From Paracoccaceae bacterium (lineage in GTDB: Bacteria > Pseudomonadota > Alphaproteobacteria > Rhodobacterales > Rhodobacteraceae), in the NCBI GenBank assembly GCA_013214575.1, contig JABSSD010000005.1:34088-98087 (forward strand): a stretch of DNA of 64,000 bases. The letters run 5' to 3'. Both the position numbers and the translations under genes were made by a program. This document shows positions 15,490 to 24,646 of the stretch, one piece after another (the first letter of the stretch is position 1; the number at the start of each line of letters is the position of its first letter). The notes beneath the pieces were generated by a model, which searched no databases, had not been told where the DNA came from, and saw only the letters and a list, made by a program, of their open reading frames with translations.

Positions 15490-16293
15490 ATGACACCCGA
15501 AGAGCATCTGAAATCTGGTGATCCCGCGGCGGCGCTAAAGGCGCTGCAAGACCGGGTGCGCGCCGATCCGTCGGATGCCAAATTGCGTATCTTTCTGTTT
15601 CAGCTGCTGTGCGTGCTGGGCGATTGGAAACGTGCCATCGCGCAGTTGAAACTCAGCGCTGAACTGGACGAAGGCGCCACCCTGATGGCCAAGGCCTACC
15701 GCGAGGCGATCATCTGCGAGGTCTACCGCGAAAAGGTCTTCGCAGGCGAAAAAGACCCGATGATCTTTGGCGAGCCCGAAGAATGGCTGGCGCTGTTGAT
15801 TGAGGCTCAGAAATTATTGGCACAGGGCAAGGTGGGCGAGGCCGCAGGTCTGCGCGCCCGCGCCTTTGACGGCGCCCCTGCCAGCACCGGTGAGATCAAC
15901 GGCGAACGGTTCGACTGGATCGCGGATGCCGATATGCGCCTGGGTCCGGTGCTTGAAGTGATTGTAAACGGCCGCTATTTCTGGCTGCCTTTTGCGCAGA
16001 TCAGCAAGTTGGAGATCGAAGAGCCCTGCGACCTGCGGGACGCCGTGTGGACGGCTGGTACCCTGACTCTGGTCAACGGTGGCGAAGTGGCGGTGCTGAT
16101 TCCGACCCGCTATCCAGGCTCGGCGACCGCCGAGCCATCGCTGATGCTGGCCCGGGCCACCGACTGGCGCGATGCCGGCCACGACACCTTTGTCGGCTTG
16201 GGGCAACGGTTGTTGACCACCGAGAAAGGCGATATTGCCCTGATGGATCTGCGCAGCTTGCAGATAGACGGCCAAGAGGTTGCCAATGGCTGA
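15490..16293 (+). CDS. tagJ: T6SS accessory protein TagJ (ImpE family)
   Basis: About 267 residues; GTG at 15487 or ATG at 15490 both follow GGAG (15477-15480). The N-terminal half is a tetratricopeptide-like helical region (HLKSGDPAAALKALQDRVRADPSDAKLRIFLFQLL). The C-terminal half has the ImpE pattern (FDWIADADMRLGPVLEVIVNGRYFWLPF; TRYPGSA). TagJ is known in some T6SS to bind the N-terminus of TssB and to modulate ClpV recycling of the sheath. Its stop overlaps the tssE start by eight bases. Confidence 0.93.
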   Translation: MTPEEHLKSGDPAAALKALQDRVRADPSDAKLRIFLFQLLCVLGDWKRAIAQLKLSAELDEGATLMAKAYREAIICEVYREKVFAGEKDPMIFGEPEEWLALLIEAQKLLAQGKVGEAAGLRARAFDGAPASTGEINGERFDWIADADMRLGPVLEVIVNGRYFWLPFAQISKLEIEEPCDLRDAVWTAGTLTLVNGGEVAVLIPTRYPGSATAEPSLMLARATDWRDAGHDTFVGLGQRLLTTEKGDIALMDLRSLQIDGQEVANG

Positions 16294-16783
16294 CAAGACC
16301 TTGGGCGAACGCCTGCAACCTTCCTTGCTGGACCGGCTGACTGATCAGCAACCGGGAACCCTGAAGGAGACACGGGATTCGCGGGTCATTGACCTGAACC
16401 GCCTGCGCGAGATCATCCAGCGCGATCTGTCCTGGCTGTTGAACACCCATAATGCCGAAACCCATTTTGACACCGAAAAATTCCCCTCGGTGGCGCGGTC
16501 GGTGATCAACTATGGCTTGTCCGAAGTGACCGGCGAATATTCCACTGATGAAAAGGCCGAGGCGATCCGCCGTTCGATCGAGCAGGCCATTTCCACCTTT
16601 GAGCCGCGCATCATCGAAGGCTCGGTTGATGTCGTGTTGAGCAGTGGCACCGATGACTCCAAAATGACGGTTGGTCTGGATATCCGGGCCGACATGTGGG
16701 CACAGCCAATGCCGCTGGAATTGTTCCTGCGCAGCAAGGTAGATTTGACCACCGGCGAAGTGGCCGTGGAAAGGGGGCTGTAG
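16286..16783 (+). CDS. tssE: T6SS baseplate protein TssE (gp25-like)
   Basis: 165 residues from the ATG at 16286, which has AGAGG six bases upstream; a TTG at 16280 would add two residues. The gp25/IraD-type core is seen in SVINYGLSEVTGEYS and LRSKVDLTTGEV. An N-terminal part with RLQPSLLDRLTD is typical of TssE. Baseplate wedge component linking sheath to tssF/tssG. Overlaps tagJ and is followed after one base by tssF. Confidence 0.93.
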   Translation: MADKTLGERLQPSLLDRLTDQQPGTLKETRDSRVIDLNRLREIIQRDLSWLLNTHNAETHFDTEKFPSVARSVINYGLSEVTGEYSTDEKAEAIRRSIEQAISTFEPRIIEGSVDVVLSSGTDDSKMTVGLDIRADMWAQPMPLELFLRSKVDLTTGEVAVERGL

Positions 16784-16784
16784 C

Positions 16785-18662
16785 TTGGACACCCGGCTTC
16801 TGGAACACTATGAAAACGAACTGAACTATCTGCGCGATATGGGCGGAGAGTTTGCCGCCGCCTATCCAAAGATTGCCTCGCGTCTGGGCATGGAGGGGAT
16901 CGAGGTTCTGGACCCCTATGTGGAACGTCTGCTCGAAGGGGTGGCGTTTCTGTCGGCGCGGGTGCAGTTGGAACTGCAGCTACAATATCCCAATTTCACC
17001 GCCAATCTGCTGGAAATCATCTATCCGCATTATCTGGCACCAACCCCGTCGATGATGATTGCCGCCTTCAAGCCCGATGTCAGCAACTCGGCGGTCAAAA
17101 GCGGCTATGTGCTGCCGCGCCATTCCATTCTGCGCAGCCGCTTGACCGAGGGGGAACAAACCGCCTGTGAATTCCGCACCGCCTCTGAGATGACCATGTG
17201 GCCGATCGAAATCACCGAGGCCGAGTATATTGATGGGCGTGGCGAGTTGGTGGCGGCAGGGGTGGCCAGCGGGGTCGATGCCCGTGCGGGTATCCGGCTG
17301 CGGCTGCGGCGCAGTGATGGCGAGTCGATCTCGGATCTGGCGATGAATAATCTGACGCTGTATCTCAGCAATAAGGCGGGCAATAGCTGGCCATTGCTGG
17401 AACTGCTCTGCACCCAGGTGCAGGGAATGGTGGCACGCTCGACCGACCGGCGCGCCGATTGGCACATGCCCCTGCCAGAGGGGCGGATTGTGCAGCGCGG
17501 GTTTGAGGCGGACGAGGCCTTGTTGCCCACTCCGCGGCAGGTGTTTGACGGCTATCGCCTGCTGCAGGAATATTTTGCCATGCCCGAGCGGTTCCGCTTT
17601 GTCGAGCTTCAGGGCCTGCAGCCCGCGTTGCAACGGGCCAAGGGGCCTGAGGTGGATATCTATATCCTGCTGCGCGAAGGCATGAGCGAGGTCGCTCCGG
17701 TGGTGACGCCTGAGGTGTTTACCCTGAATGCAGTGCCGGCAGTGAACCTGTTCGAGAAACGCTGCGACCGGGTGCAGATCTCGCCGCATGACACCGAACA
17801 TCACGTGGTGCCCAACCGCACTGCCGGGCTGGATTTTGAGATCTACAGTCTGAACTCTGTCACCGGCATCAGCGGCGAGGGCGAAGACGATGTGATTTTC
17901 CGGCCGTTTTACTCGGCCACTGATTTTACCGCCTCGGGTGAGAATTTTCCGGCTTATTACAGTGTTAAACGACGGATGCGGCAGCGGTCCGAGAAGGAAC
18001 GGCTGCGCGGGGTGCGGAGTTCCTACCTTGGCTCCGAGATGTATCTGACACTGGTGGACCGGTCCCAGGCCCCCTACGCGGCTGATCTGGAACAACTGGC
18101 GGTCAAGGCCTTGTGCACAAACCGTGATTTGCCGATGCTGCTGGCCACCGGAGATGACAATGTGTTCCACCTGCCCGAAGGCGGCCCGGTGACCTCGATC
18201 ACATTGCCGGTGTCTCCGACCCGGCCCCGTCCGACCCTGGCGCAGGGCGATACCGCCTGGCGGCTGATCTCTCATCTGAGCCTGAACTACGCCTCGATTA
18301 CCGAGACCGGCAAGGGCCAGTCGGCGGCGGCGCTGCGCGAATTGGTCGGGCTTTATGCGCCGCTGGGCAATCGGGTGACCGAGAAACAGCTGGAGGGGAT
18401 CGTGTCGATCTCGACCCGGCCCATCGTGCGCCGGATGAGCGACGAGGTTCTGTCGACGGCGGTGCGGGGTCTGGAGATTACTCTGGGCTTTGACGAGAGC
18501 TTTTTCGAGGGCAGCAATATCTATGCGCTTGGCGCCGTGCTGGAGCGGTTTTTGCGCCGCTACTCGACCATCAATTCATTCACCGAAACTGTTCTAATCA
18601 CTGAAAAACGCGGGGAAATTGCCAGATGGCGACCGGAAAAAGGTCTGGGCCGGATACTCTGA
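16785..18662 (+). CDS. tssF: T6SS baseplate protein TssF
   Basis: 625 residues, usual length for the VasA/ImpG family. It begins with the family's conserved opening (LLEHYENELNYLRDMGGEFA), which fixes the start at a TTG (16785) one base after the tssE stop, with AAGGGGG upstream. Other family blocks are YPKIASRLG, PYVERLLEGVAFLSARVQ and FTANLLEIIYPHYLAP. It builds the baseplate wedge with TssE, TssG and TssK. Its 3' end overlaps tssG by 37 bases. Confidence 0.95.
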   Translation: MDTRLLEHYENELNYLRDMGGEFAAAYPKIASRLGMEGIEVLDPYVERLLEGVAFLSARVQLELQLQYPNFTANLLEIIYPHYLAPTPSMMIAAFKPDVSNSAVKSGYVLPRHSILRSRLTEGEQTACEFRTASEMTMWPIEITEAEYIDGRGELVAAGVASGVDARAGIRLRLRRSDGESISDLAMNNLTLYLSNKAGNSWPLLELLCTQVQGMVARSTDRRADWHMPLPEGRIVQRGFEADEALLPTPRQVFDGYRLLQEYFAMPERFRFVELQGLQPALQRAKGPEVDIYILLREGMSEVAPVVTPEVFTLNAVPAVNLFEKRCDRVQISPHDTEHHVVPNRTAGLDFEIYSLNSVTGISGEGEDDVIFRPFYSATDFTASGENFPAYYSVKRRMRQRSEKERLRGVRSSYLGSEMYLTLVDRSQAPYAADLEQLAVKALCTNRDLPMLLATGDDNVFHLPEGGPVTSITLPVSPTRPRPTLAQGDTAWRLISHLSLNYASITETGKGQSAAALRELVGLYAPLGNRVTEKQLEGIVSISTRPIVRRMSDEVLSTAVRGLEITLGFDESFFEGSNIYALGAVLERFLRRYSTINSFTETVLITEKRGEIARWRPEKGLGRIL

Positions 18663-19684
18663 GCCATTTTGACAAACTGGTCGAAAACCCTGGAAAACAT
18701 CATATTTTTCAGGCGCTCAGAGTATTGGAAGCCCATTACGCCGAGGCGCCGCGTCTGGGGGAAAGCCGCCGCCCGCGGCAGGACAAATTGCGCCTTGGCC
18801 AAGAGGCTGAGCTGGCGTTTCCACCCAATACAATATCAAGTTTCACCCCGCCTCAGGGCGACCAGCCGGCCCGGCTGACCAATCGGTTCTTTGGGCTGTT
18901 TGGACCGCAGGGCCCCCTGCCGCTGCACCTGACCGAATATGCCCGCGACCGCAAACGCAACCACCGGGACCCAACAATGGTTGCCTTTGCCGATATGTTG
19001 ACGCACCGGATGATGGGGCTGTTGTACCGGGCCTGGGCCCAGGGCCAGCCGGCAGTGAGTTTCGACCGGGATGAGGACCCAATGGCGCGCAAGGTGGCGT
19101 CGCTGGCGGGCTATAACGGTGACAGTTTGCGGGGCCGCGATGCGATGCCGGACATGGCCAAGCTGCATTTTGCCGGCCATCTGGGGCAGGAGGCCAAAAA
19201 CCCGGAGGGGCTGGTCTCGATCCTGTCGGCGTTTTTTGATGTGCCGGTGCAATTGCAGGAATTTGTCGGCAGCTGGCTGGATCTGGAACCGGATGACCAG
19301 TGGCAATTGGGCCGGGCTGGCGGGCTGGGTCAGTCCACCAGCATTGGCACAAAAGTCTGGAGTCGCAGTGCCAAGTTCCGGCTGCGGATCGGCCCGCTAA
19401 GCCTGGCGGATTACCAACGCCTATTGCCCGGTGGCCCGGCGCTGACCCGGATGCGGGCCATTGTCCGCTCTTACATTGGCGATGTGCTGGATTGGGACGT
19501 CAATCTGGTGCTGGCCGGCGATCAGGTGCCGCGCGCCAGTCTGGGCGGCACCACCCAGTTGGGGCACACGTCGTGGATCGGCAGTCGTCCGGACCCCGAT
19601 GCCGAACGCCCAGATGTTGATGATTTATACCTGTATCCCAGTCTTGGGGATCTACAGGCAGACAGTTTAAAGGGAGGTATTTGA
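18626..19684 (+). CDS. tssG: T6SS baseplate protein TssG
   Basis: 352 residues. VasB/ImpH family blocks: FFQALR-like FQALRVLEAH at the start, FTPPQGDQPARLTNRFFGLFGPQGPLPLHLTEYARDR, FADMLTHRMMGLLYRAWAQGQP and LGRAGGLGQSTSIGTKVWSR. Two copies pair with TssF in each baseplate wedge. Starts inside the end of tssF (ATG at 18626) and ends one base before the tssH start region. Confidence 0.94.
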   Translation: MATGKRSGPDTLSHFDKLVENPGKHHIFQALRVLEAHYAEAPRLGESRRPRQDKLRLGQEAELAFPPNTISSFTPPQGDQPARLTNRFFGLFGPQGPLPLHLTEYARDRKRNHRDPTMVAFADMLTHRMMGLLYRAWAQGQPAVSFDRDEDPMARKVASLAGYNGDSLRGRDAMPDMAKLHFAGHLGQEAKNPEGLVSILSAFFDVPVQLQEFVGSWLDLEPDDQWQLGRAGGLGQSTSIGTKVWSRSAKFRLRIGPLSLADYQRLLPGGPALTRMRAIVRSYIGDVLDWDVNLVLAGDQVPRASLGGTTQLGHTSWIGSRPDPDAERPDVDDLYLYPSLGDLQADSLKGGI

Positions 19685-19685
19685 C

Positions 19686-22394
19686 ATGACAGAGATCAGC
19701 CGCGTGGCCCTGTTCGGGAAGCTGAACAAACTGGGCTATCAAGCCGTCGAAAGTGCAACCGTGTTCTGCAAGATGCGGGGCAATCCTTATGTTGAGCTGG
19801 TGCATTGGATGCATCAGATCTTGGCGGGACAGGACAGCGACCTGCACCGGATTGTCGCCCATTATGACCTCGACCCCGGCAAGATTGCCGCCGAGATGAC
19901 GCGGTCACTGGATATGCTGCCACGGGGCGCCTCGACAATTTCCGACCTCAGCGATCATCTGATGGACGCGATGGAACGCGGTTGGGTCTGGGGCTCGCTG
20001 CTGTATTCGGCCAATCAGGTGCGCAGTGGATATCTGTTGCTGGGAATGCTGAAAACTCCGGCCCTGCGCAATATCCTGACGTCGATGTCGCCTGAACTGG
20101 CGCGCATCGGGGCGGATGATCTGGCCGACAATTTTGCCAAGATTACCGATGGATCGCCCGAGGAAACTATGGGCGCACAGGATGGTACCACCACCGGCGG
20201 TGGCGCGGTGCCCGGCGAGGCCTCGGATGCGATGGCACCAGCCGCGATGGGCAAGGGCGAGGCGCTAGAGAAGTTTTGCACCGATATGACCGAGCAGGCC
20301 CGCAATGGCGAGATTGATCCCATTGTCGGTCGCGACGAGGAGATCCGCCAGATTGTTGACGTGCTGATGCGGCGTCGCCAAAACAACCCGATCCTGACCG
20401 GTGAGGCCGGAGTGGGCAAGACGGCGGTGGTCGAAGGCTTTGCGCTGCGGATTGCCCGGGGTGACGTGCCGCCCAGCTTGCATGATGTGCGATTGCTGAT
20501 GCTGGACGTTGGCCTGTTGCAGGCTGGCGCCAGCATGAAGGGTGAGTTTGAAAACCGGCTGCGTCAGGTAATCGACGAGGTCCAGTCCAGCGATGTGCCG
20601 ATTGTGCTGTTCATAGACGAGACCCATACCCTGATCGGCGCTGGCGGGGCGGCGGGCACCGGCGATGCCGCCAACCTGCTGAAACCGGCGCTGGCGCGTG
20701 GCACCCTGCGCACCATCGGCGCGACGACCTGGGCCGAGTATAAGAAATACATTGAAAAAGACCCGGCACTGGCCCGGCGCTTTCAGGTGGTTCAGGTGGA
20801 CGAACCGAGCATCGCCAAAGCCACCCTGATGATGCGGGGCATTGCCTCGATGCTGGAAAAACACCACCAGGTGCAGGTTCTGGACGAAGGCATCGAAGCG
20901 GCTGTCGGCCTGTCGGCCCGCTATATTCCGGCGCGGCAACTGCCGGATAAATCGGTCAGCCTGCTGGACACCGCCTGTGCCCGCGTAGCGATCAGCCAGC
21001 ACGCGGTGCCCGCCGAGGTGGACGACTGCCGCCGCCACATTGAGGCGCTGACCACCGAGTTGGAAATCATCACCCGGGACGAGACGGCCGGCTATGACAT
21101 TGGCGATCGTCGCGCGGCGGCCGAGGCTGCCAAGCTGGCTGAGGAAGACCGGCTGACCACTTTGAATACCCGTTGGGATGCGGAAAAGGCGGTGGTGGCA
21201 GAGATCCTCGGGTTGCGTGCCAAGCTGCGCGAAGGGGCTGCCCCGGTGGATGGGCCGGCCGATACCGTAGAGCAGGCAGGCGAGAGCCCGCTGGACGATG
21301 CGGCCCGGGCCGATCTGATGCAGCAGTTGCGGGACAAGAACGCCGAACTGGAGGTCCTGCAGGCGGAAAGCCCGCTGATCCTGCCGATTGTCGATCATCA
21401 GGCGGTGGCCAGCGTTGTTGGCGACTGGACCGGTATTCCGGTGGGGCGCATGGTCAGCGATGAGATCGAAACCATTCTGAATCTGGAAGAACATCTGGCC
21501 AAACGGGTGATCGGACAGGACCACGCGATGAAGATGATCGCCAAGCGCATTCAGACATCGCGTGCCGGGCTGGACAATCCGTCGAAACCGATTGGGGTGT
21601 TTCTGCTGGCGGGGACCAGCGGCGTTGGCAAAACCGAAACCGCACTGGCGCTGGCCGAGGTGCTTTATGGTGGCGAGCAGAACGTCATCACCATCAATAT
21701 GTCGGAATATCAAGAGGCCCATACGGTCAGCTCCCTGAAGGGCGCGCCTCCGGGTTATGTCGGCTACGGCGAAGGCGGTGTGCTGACCGAGGCGGTGCGG
21801 CGCAAGCCATATTCGGTGGTATTGCTGGACGAGGTTGAGAAGGCCCACCCCGATGTACACGAGGTCTTTTTTCAGGTCTTTGACAAAGGCGTGATGGAGG
21901 ACGGCGAGGGCCGGGTGATCGATTTTAAGAACACCCTGATCCTGCTGACCTCTAACGTGGGGTCCGAGTTGATTATGGATCTGTGCAGCGACCCGGAGCT
22001 GCTGCCCGAACCCGAGGGCATCACCAAGGCGCTGCGTGATCCCTTGCTGAAAACCTTCCCGGCGGCCTTGCTGGGGCGTCTGGTCACCATTCCCTATTAC
22101 CCGCTGAGCCCGGACATGATCGCCAAGATCACCGTGCTGCAACTGAACCGGATCAAAAAACGGGTGATGGAATCGCATAATGTGCCGTTTGAGTTCACCG
22201 ATGCGGTGGTCGATAAGATTGTCGAACGCTGTCAGGAGCTGGAATCCGGTGGCCGCATGATCGACGCGATTGTGACCAATACCATGCTGCCCGATATCTC
22301 GGCTGAGTTCCTGAAGCGCCTGATGCAGGGCACAGAGGTAACCAAGGTTGGGATCGACATCACTGACGGAGAGTTTTCTTATAGTTTCGATTAG
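19686..22394 (+). CDS. clpV: T6SS sheath-disassembly ATPase TssH/ClpV
   Basis: 902 residues, a hexameric AAA+ unfoldase of the ClpV1 group that recycles contracted TssB/TssC. Clp N-terminal domain at about 10-150. First ATPase: Walker A GEAGVGKT (about 240) and [12 protein letters not shown] coiled-coil middle domain (about 430-560). Second ATPase: [20 protein letters not shown] (about 643) and [10 protein letters not shown], with the pore-loop-type [12 protein letters not shown]. Preceded by AAAGGGAGG. It ends the first block of core genes; the next genes are non-standard. Confidence 0.97.
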   Translation: MTEISRVALFGKLNKLGYQAVESATVFCKMRGNPYVELVHWMHQILAGQDSDLHRIVAHYDLDPGKIAAEMTRSLDMLPRGASTISDLSDHLMDAMERGWVWGSLLYSANQVRSGYLLLGMLKTPALRNILTSMSPELARIGADDLADNFAKITDGSPEETMGAQDGTTTGGGAVPGEASDAMAPAAMGKGEALEKFCTDMTEQARNGEIDPIVGRDEEIRQIVDVLMRRRQNNPILTGEAGVGKTAVVEGFALRIARGDVPPSLHDVRLLMLDVGLLQAGASMKGEFENRLRQVIDEVQSSDVPIVLFIDETHTLIGAGGAAGTGDAANLLKPALARGTLRTIGATTWAEYKKYIEKDPALARRFQVVQVDEPSIAKATLMMRGIASMLEKHHQVQVLDEGIEAAVGLSARYIPARQLPDKSVSLLDTACARVAISQHAVPAEVDDCRRHIEALTTELEIITRDETAGYDIGDRRAAAEAAKLAEEDRLTTLNTRWDAEKAVVAEILGLRAKLREGAAPVDGPADTVEQAGESPLDDAARADLMQQLRDKNAELEVLQAESPLILPIVDHQAVASVVGDWTGIPVGRMVSDEIETILNLEEHLAKRVIGQDHAMKMIAKRIQTSRAGLDNPSKPIGVFLLAGTSGVGKTETALALAEVLYGGEQNVITINMSEYQEAHTVSSLKGAPPGYVGYGEGGVLTEAVRRKPYSVVLLDEVEKAHPDVHEVFFQVFDKGVMEDGEGRVIDFKNTLILLTSNVGSELIMDLCSDPELLPEPEGITKALRDPLLKTFPAALLGRLVTIPYYPLSPDMIAKITVLQLNRIKKRVMESHNVPFEFTDAVVDKIVERCQELESGGRMIDAIVTNTMLPDISAEFLKRLMQGTEVTKVGIDITDGEFSYSFD

Positions 22395-22485
22395 AAAATT
22401 GGTTTGCTTGGCGCTGTGATGGAGATTTTGATCCCCTTAACGTTGCCAGTTTCAACTCATAGAATCCAAGTTAAGGATATTCAGA

Positions 22486-23721
22486 ATGGCTAAAACAACT
22501 GTCACCAAACATAAGTTCTATGTTGTCGATCTGATCCGCAACAAACCCAAAACCACATATCTCGAAATCCCGAAATACCGGGTTGATGTCGAAATTGAAG
22601 TGACGACCAAGGCGACGTTTAAAAAGCCTGCGGAAGTGCCAAGCACCAAGATGAAGCGCTTGGAAGAAGCGGGCAGGGCTGAGCTGGAGCGCTACGAGAC
22701 GATCATTGCGCAAGAAGCGGCAACGCTGGACGCTAAGGTCGCCAAATTGATGGAAACCCCCGGTGAAAAAGCCAAAGCTGACGCTGAAAAAATGATTCAG
22801 GCCAGCAACGCCATGATCAAAAATGCCCTGGCCTCGGCTGAGGGCGCAGCGCAAAAGGCCATTGAGACCCGCCTGAAAAAAGAGGCCAAGGGCGATGATT
22901 TGCTTACCGAAGCGCGGGTTAAAACCACGCTTAAGGTCACAGTGGGGGTCATCAAGATTGCAGGGTCTGTGGCCAAACTGGTGGCGACGTCAGGGGCCGA
23001 AGTCACCTCGTATAAAACCATTCTGGTTCAGGTGGTGAAGTTGGGGATCGAAATCAATCAACAGCTGAAGAACGAAGCCAAGCTGCGTAAGGATCTGTAT
23101 AGTGGCATACAGGCATATATCGTACTGCGTGGCACCGTTTTGATGCAGGCAGCTGAACGGCAGGGGATCACCGATACCAAAGGGATATCACTCAAACATC
23201 CAATGGATGCCGTTAAAAAGCTGACTGCAAAAGCCTTGGCCATGGGGGAAGAAGTGACCAAGGGCAGGGATGCGAGAAGCATCGCCAAAGAGTTGTTGAG
23301 TGCCACCGTCAAGGGGATCAAAGCCAAGGTCAATGATGCGGAAAGTGCCCGTAAAGCCTATCGGGAGCACACCACTAAGACCCGTCAAAAAACCGATGAT
23401 CTGGGTGGTGCAGCCGATAAGCTGATGAAAAAGGCCCGCGCCTCCAAAACTCTGAAAGACGGGATCAAAATGGGCGCAGAATGCATGACCCTGAAACGGG
23501 CAGCCAGCGAATTGGCAGCCAAGTTGCAGGACCGTGAAAAATTTCTGGAGGAGATGCAGGCCCTGATGGAAGGCAACGGTATGAAAGTGGATGATACTAC
23601 CATCATCGAAAAGCTGAGAGCGCTGGATAAGAAAAGCATCGCCACCGAGGCGGGTACGGTTTTGGGCACTATCAAGACCATTAAATCCATGGTGGACAAT
23701 GTTGCCGACGCCGTCGGCTAA
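22486..23721 (+). CDS. Unknown Lys/Ala-rich helical protein inside the T6SS operon
   Basis: 411 residues, strongly basic and almost entirely predicted alpha helix. After a 45-residue mixed N-terminus (KFYVVDLIRNKPKTTYLEIP; YRVDVEIEVTT) come long helices rich in Ala, Lys and Glu (about 50-140). A less charged segment (about 146-172, KTTLKVTVGVIKIAGSVAKL) could be membrane-active, and further helices follow to the end. No signal peptide. It sits between clpV and the ion channel on the same strand. I do not recognise the family. Possible roles are a T6SS effector (helical pore former), an effector chaperone or a structural filament protein. No immunity-like partner is obvious. Confidence 0.75.
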   Translation: MAKTTVTKHKFYVVDLIRNKPKTTYLEIPKYRVDVEIEVTTKATFKKPAEVPSTKMKRLEEAGRAELERYETIIAQEAATLDAKVAKLMETPGEKAKADAEKMIQASNAMIKNALASAEGAAQKAIETRLKKEAKGDDLLTEARVKTTLKVTVGVIKIAGSVAKLVATSGAEVTSYKTILVQVVKLGIEINQQLKNEAKLRKDLYSGIQAYIVLRGTVLMQAAERQGITDTKGISLKHPMDAVKKLTAKALAMGEEVTKGRDARSIAKELLSATVKGIKAKVNDAESARKAYREHTTKTRQKTDDLGGAADKLMKKARASKTLKDGIKMGAECMTLKRAASELAAKLQDREKFLEEMQALMEGNGMKVDDTTIIEKLRALDKKSIATEAGTVLGTIKTIKSMVDNVADAVG

Positions 23722-23791
23722 TGGGCTGGACGTTTCGGTCCTGGCAGCATGTGAAATGTTGCCAGGCTGCTAACAAGGGAGACAAGAATTC

Positions 23792-24646
23792 TTGGAAACG
23801 GACCTTCAAGAAACCACGTTGCGTGACCGCGCCCGTGCCTTTGTGGAGCGGGATGGCGTCAGGAATACGATCCTTGGCGTTATCATTTTTAATGCGATCA
23901 CTCTGGGGCTGAGCACGTCATCTACGGTGACAGACCAGATTGGCGGATTGCTGTCGGTGATTGACCGCGCCGTGCTGGCGATTTTTGTCGCCGAACTGGC
24001 GCTCAAGTTTTTTGCCTATGGCTGGCGGTTTTTTGCTTCGGCCTGGAATATATTTGATCTGCTGGTGGTTTCGGTTGGATTGTTGCCCGACAAACAGGGG
24101 CTGTCGGCGCTGCGCGGGTTGCGTGTGGTGCGCGCCTTGCGATTGCTGTCGGTGGTGCCGCAGATGCGGACGGTGGTGCAGGCCTTGCTGGATGCGCTGC
24201 CCGGCATGGGTGCCGTCATCGTGATGCTGTCGATTGTCTATTATGTCTTCGCGGTGATGGCGACGCTGATGTATGGGCCATTTTTTGACGAATGGTTCGG
24301 CACCCTGGGCCGGTCGATGTATTCGCTGTTCCAGATCATGACACTGGAAAGCTGGTCGATGGGGATTGTGCGGCCGGTGATGGTGGTGTTCCCAATGGCC
24401 TGGGTGTTTTTTGTACCCTTTATCATCATCACCGCCTTCTCGGTGTTGAACCTGTTCATCGGTCTGCTGGTCAACACCATGCAGACCGCGGTGGAGGATG
24501 ACGACGAGGCGGAATTTGAAAAGCTGCGCGAATTGGTGCGCACAGAAACCGATATTATAGACGTGCATGTGATGGACCTGCGGCAGGAGATCCAATCTCT
24601 GCGCGCGGATCTATTGGCAGCACGGGGAGAGTCGAATGGCCAGTAG
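23792..24646 (+). CDS. Voltage-gated sodium channel (NaChBac/NavAb type)
   Basis: 284 residues with six membrane helices. The voltage sensor helix S4 has Arg at 108, 111, 114 and 117 (LRGLRVVRALRLL), the regular spacing of gating charges. The pore loop carries TLESWSM (184-190), the sodium-selective filter of the NaChBac/NavAb family. S6 is FSVLNLFIGLLVNTMQ (216-231), then an acidic stretch (VEDDDEAEFEKL) and a C-terminal coiled coil (about 245-275), as in known tetrameric channels. It starts with TTG after AAGGGAG. Its end overlaps the giant TssB/TssC-like gene by 11 bases, so both are made from one message. Such channels are not a known T6SS part. Confidence 0.94.
   Translation: METDLQETTLRDRARAFVERDGVRNTILGVIIFNAITLGLSTSSTVTDQIGGLLSVIDRAVLAIFVAELALKFFAYGWRFFASAWNIFDLLVVSVGLLPDKQGLSALRGLRVVRALRLLSVVPQMRTVVQALLDALPGMGAVIVMLSIVYYVFAVMATLMYGPFFDEWFGTLGRSMYSLFQIMTLESWSMGIVRPVMVVFPMAWVFFVPFIIITAFSVLNLFIGLLVNTMQTAVEDDDEAEFEKLRELVRTETDIIDVHVMDLRQEIQSLRADLLAARGESNGQ

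Noticed and set aside
20265..22178. 637-codon open frame opposite clpV
   Set aside because: A product of GC-rich codon bias in clpV; rich in Gln, His and Arg, no domain, inside a clear AAA+ gene.
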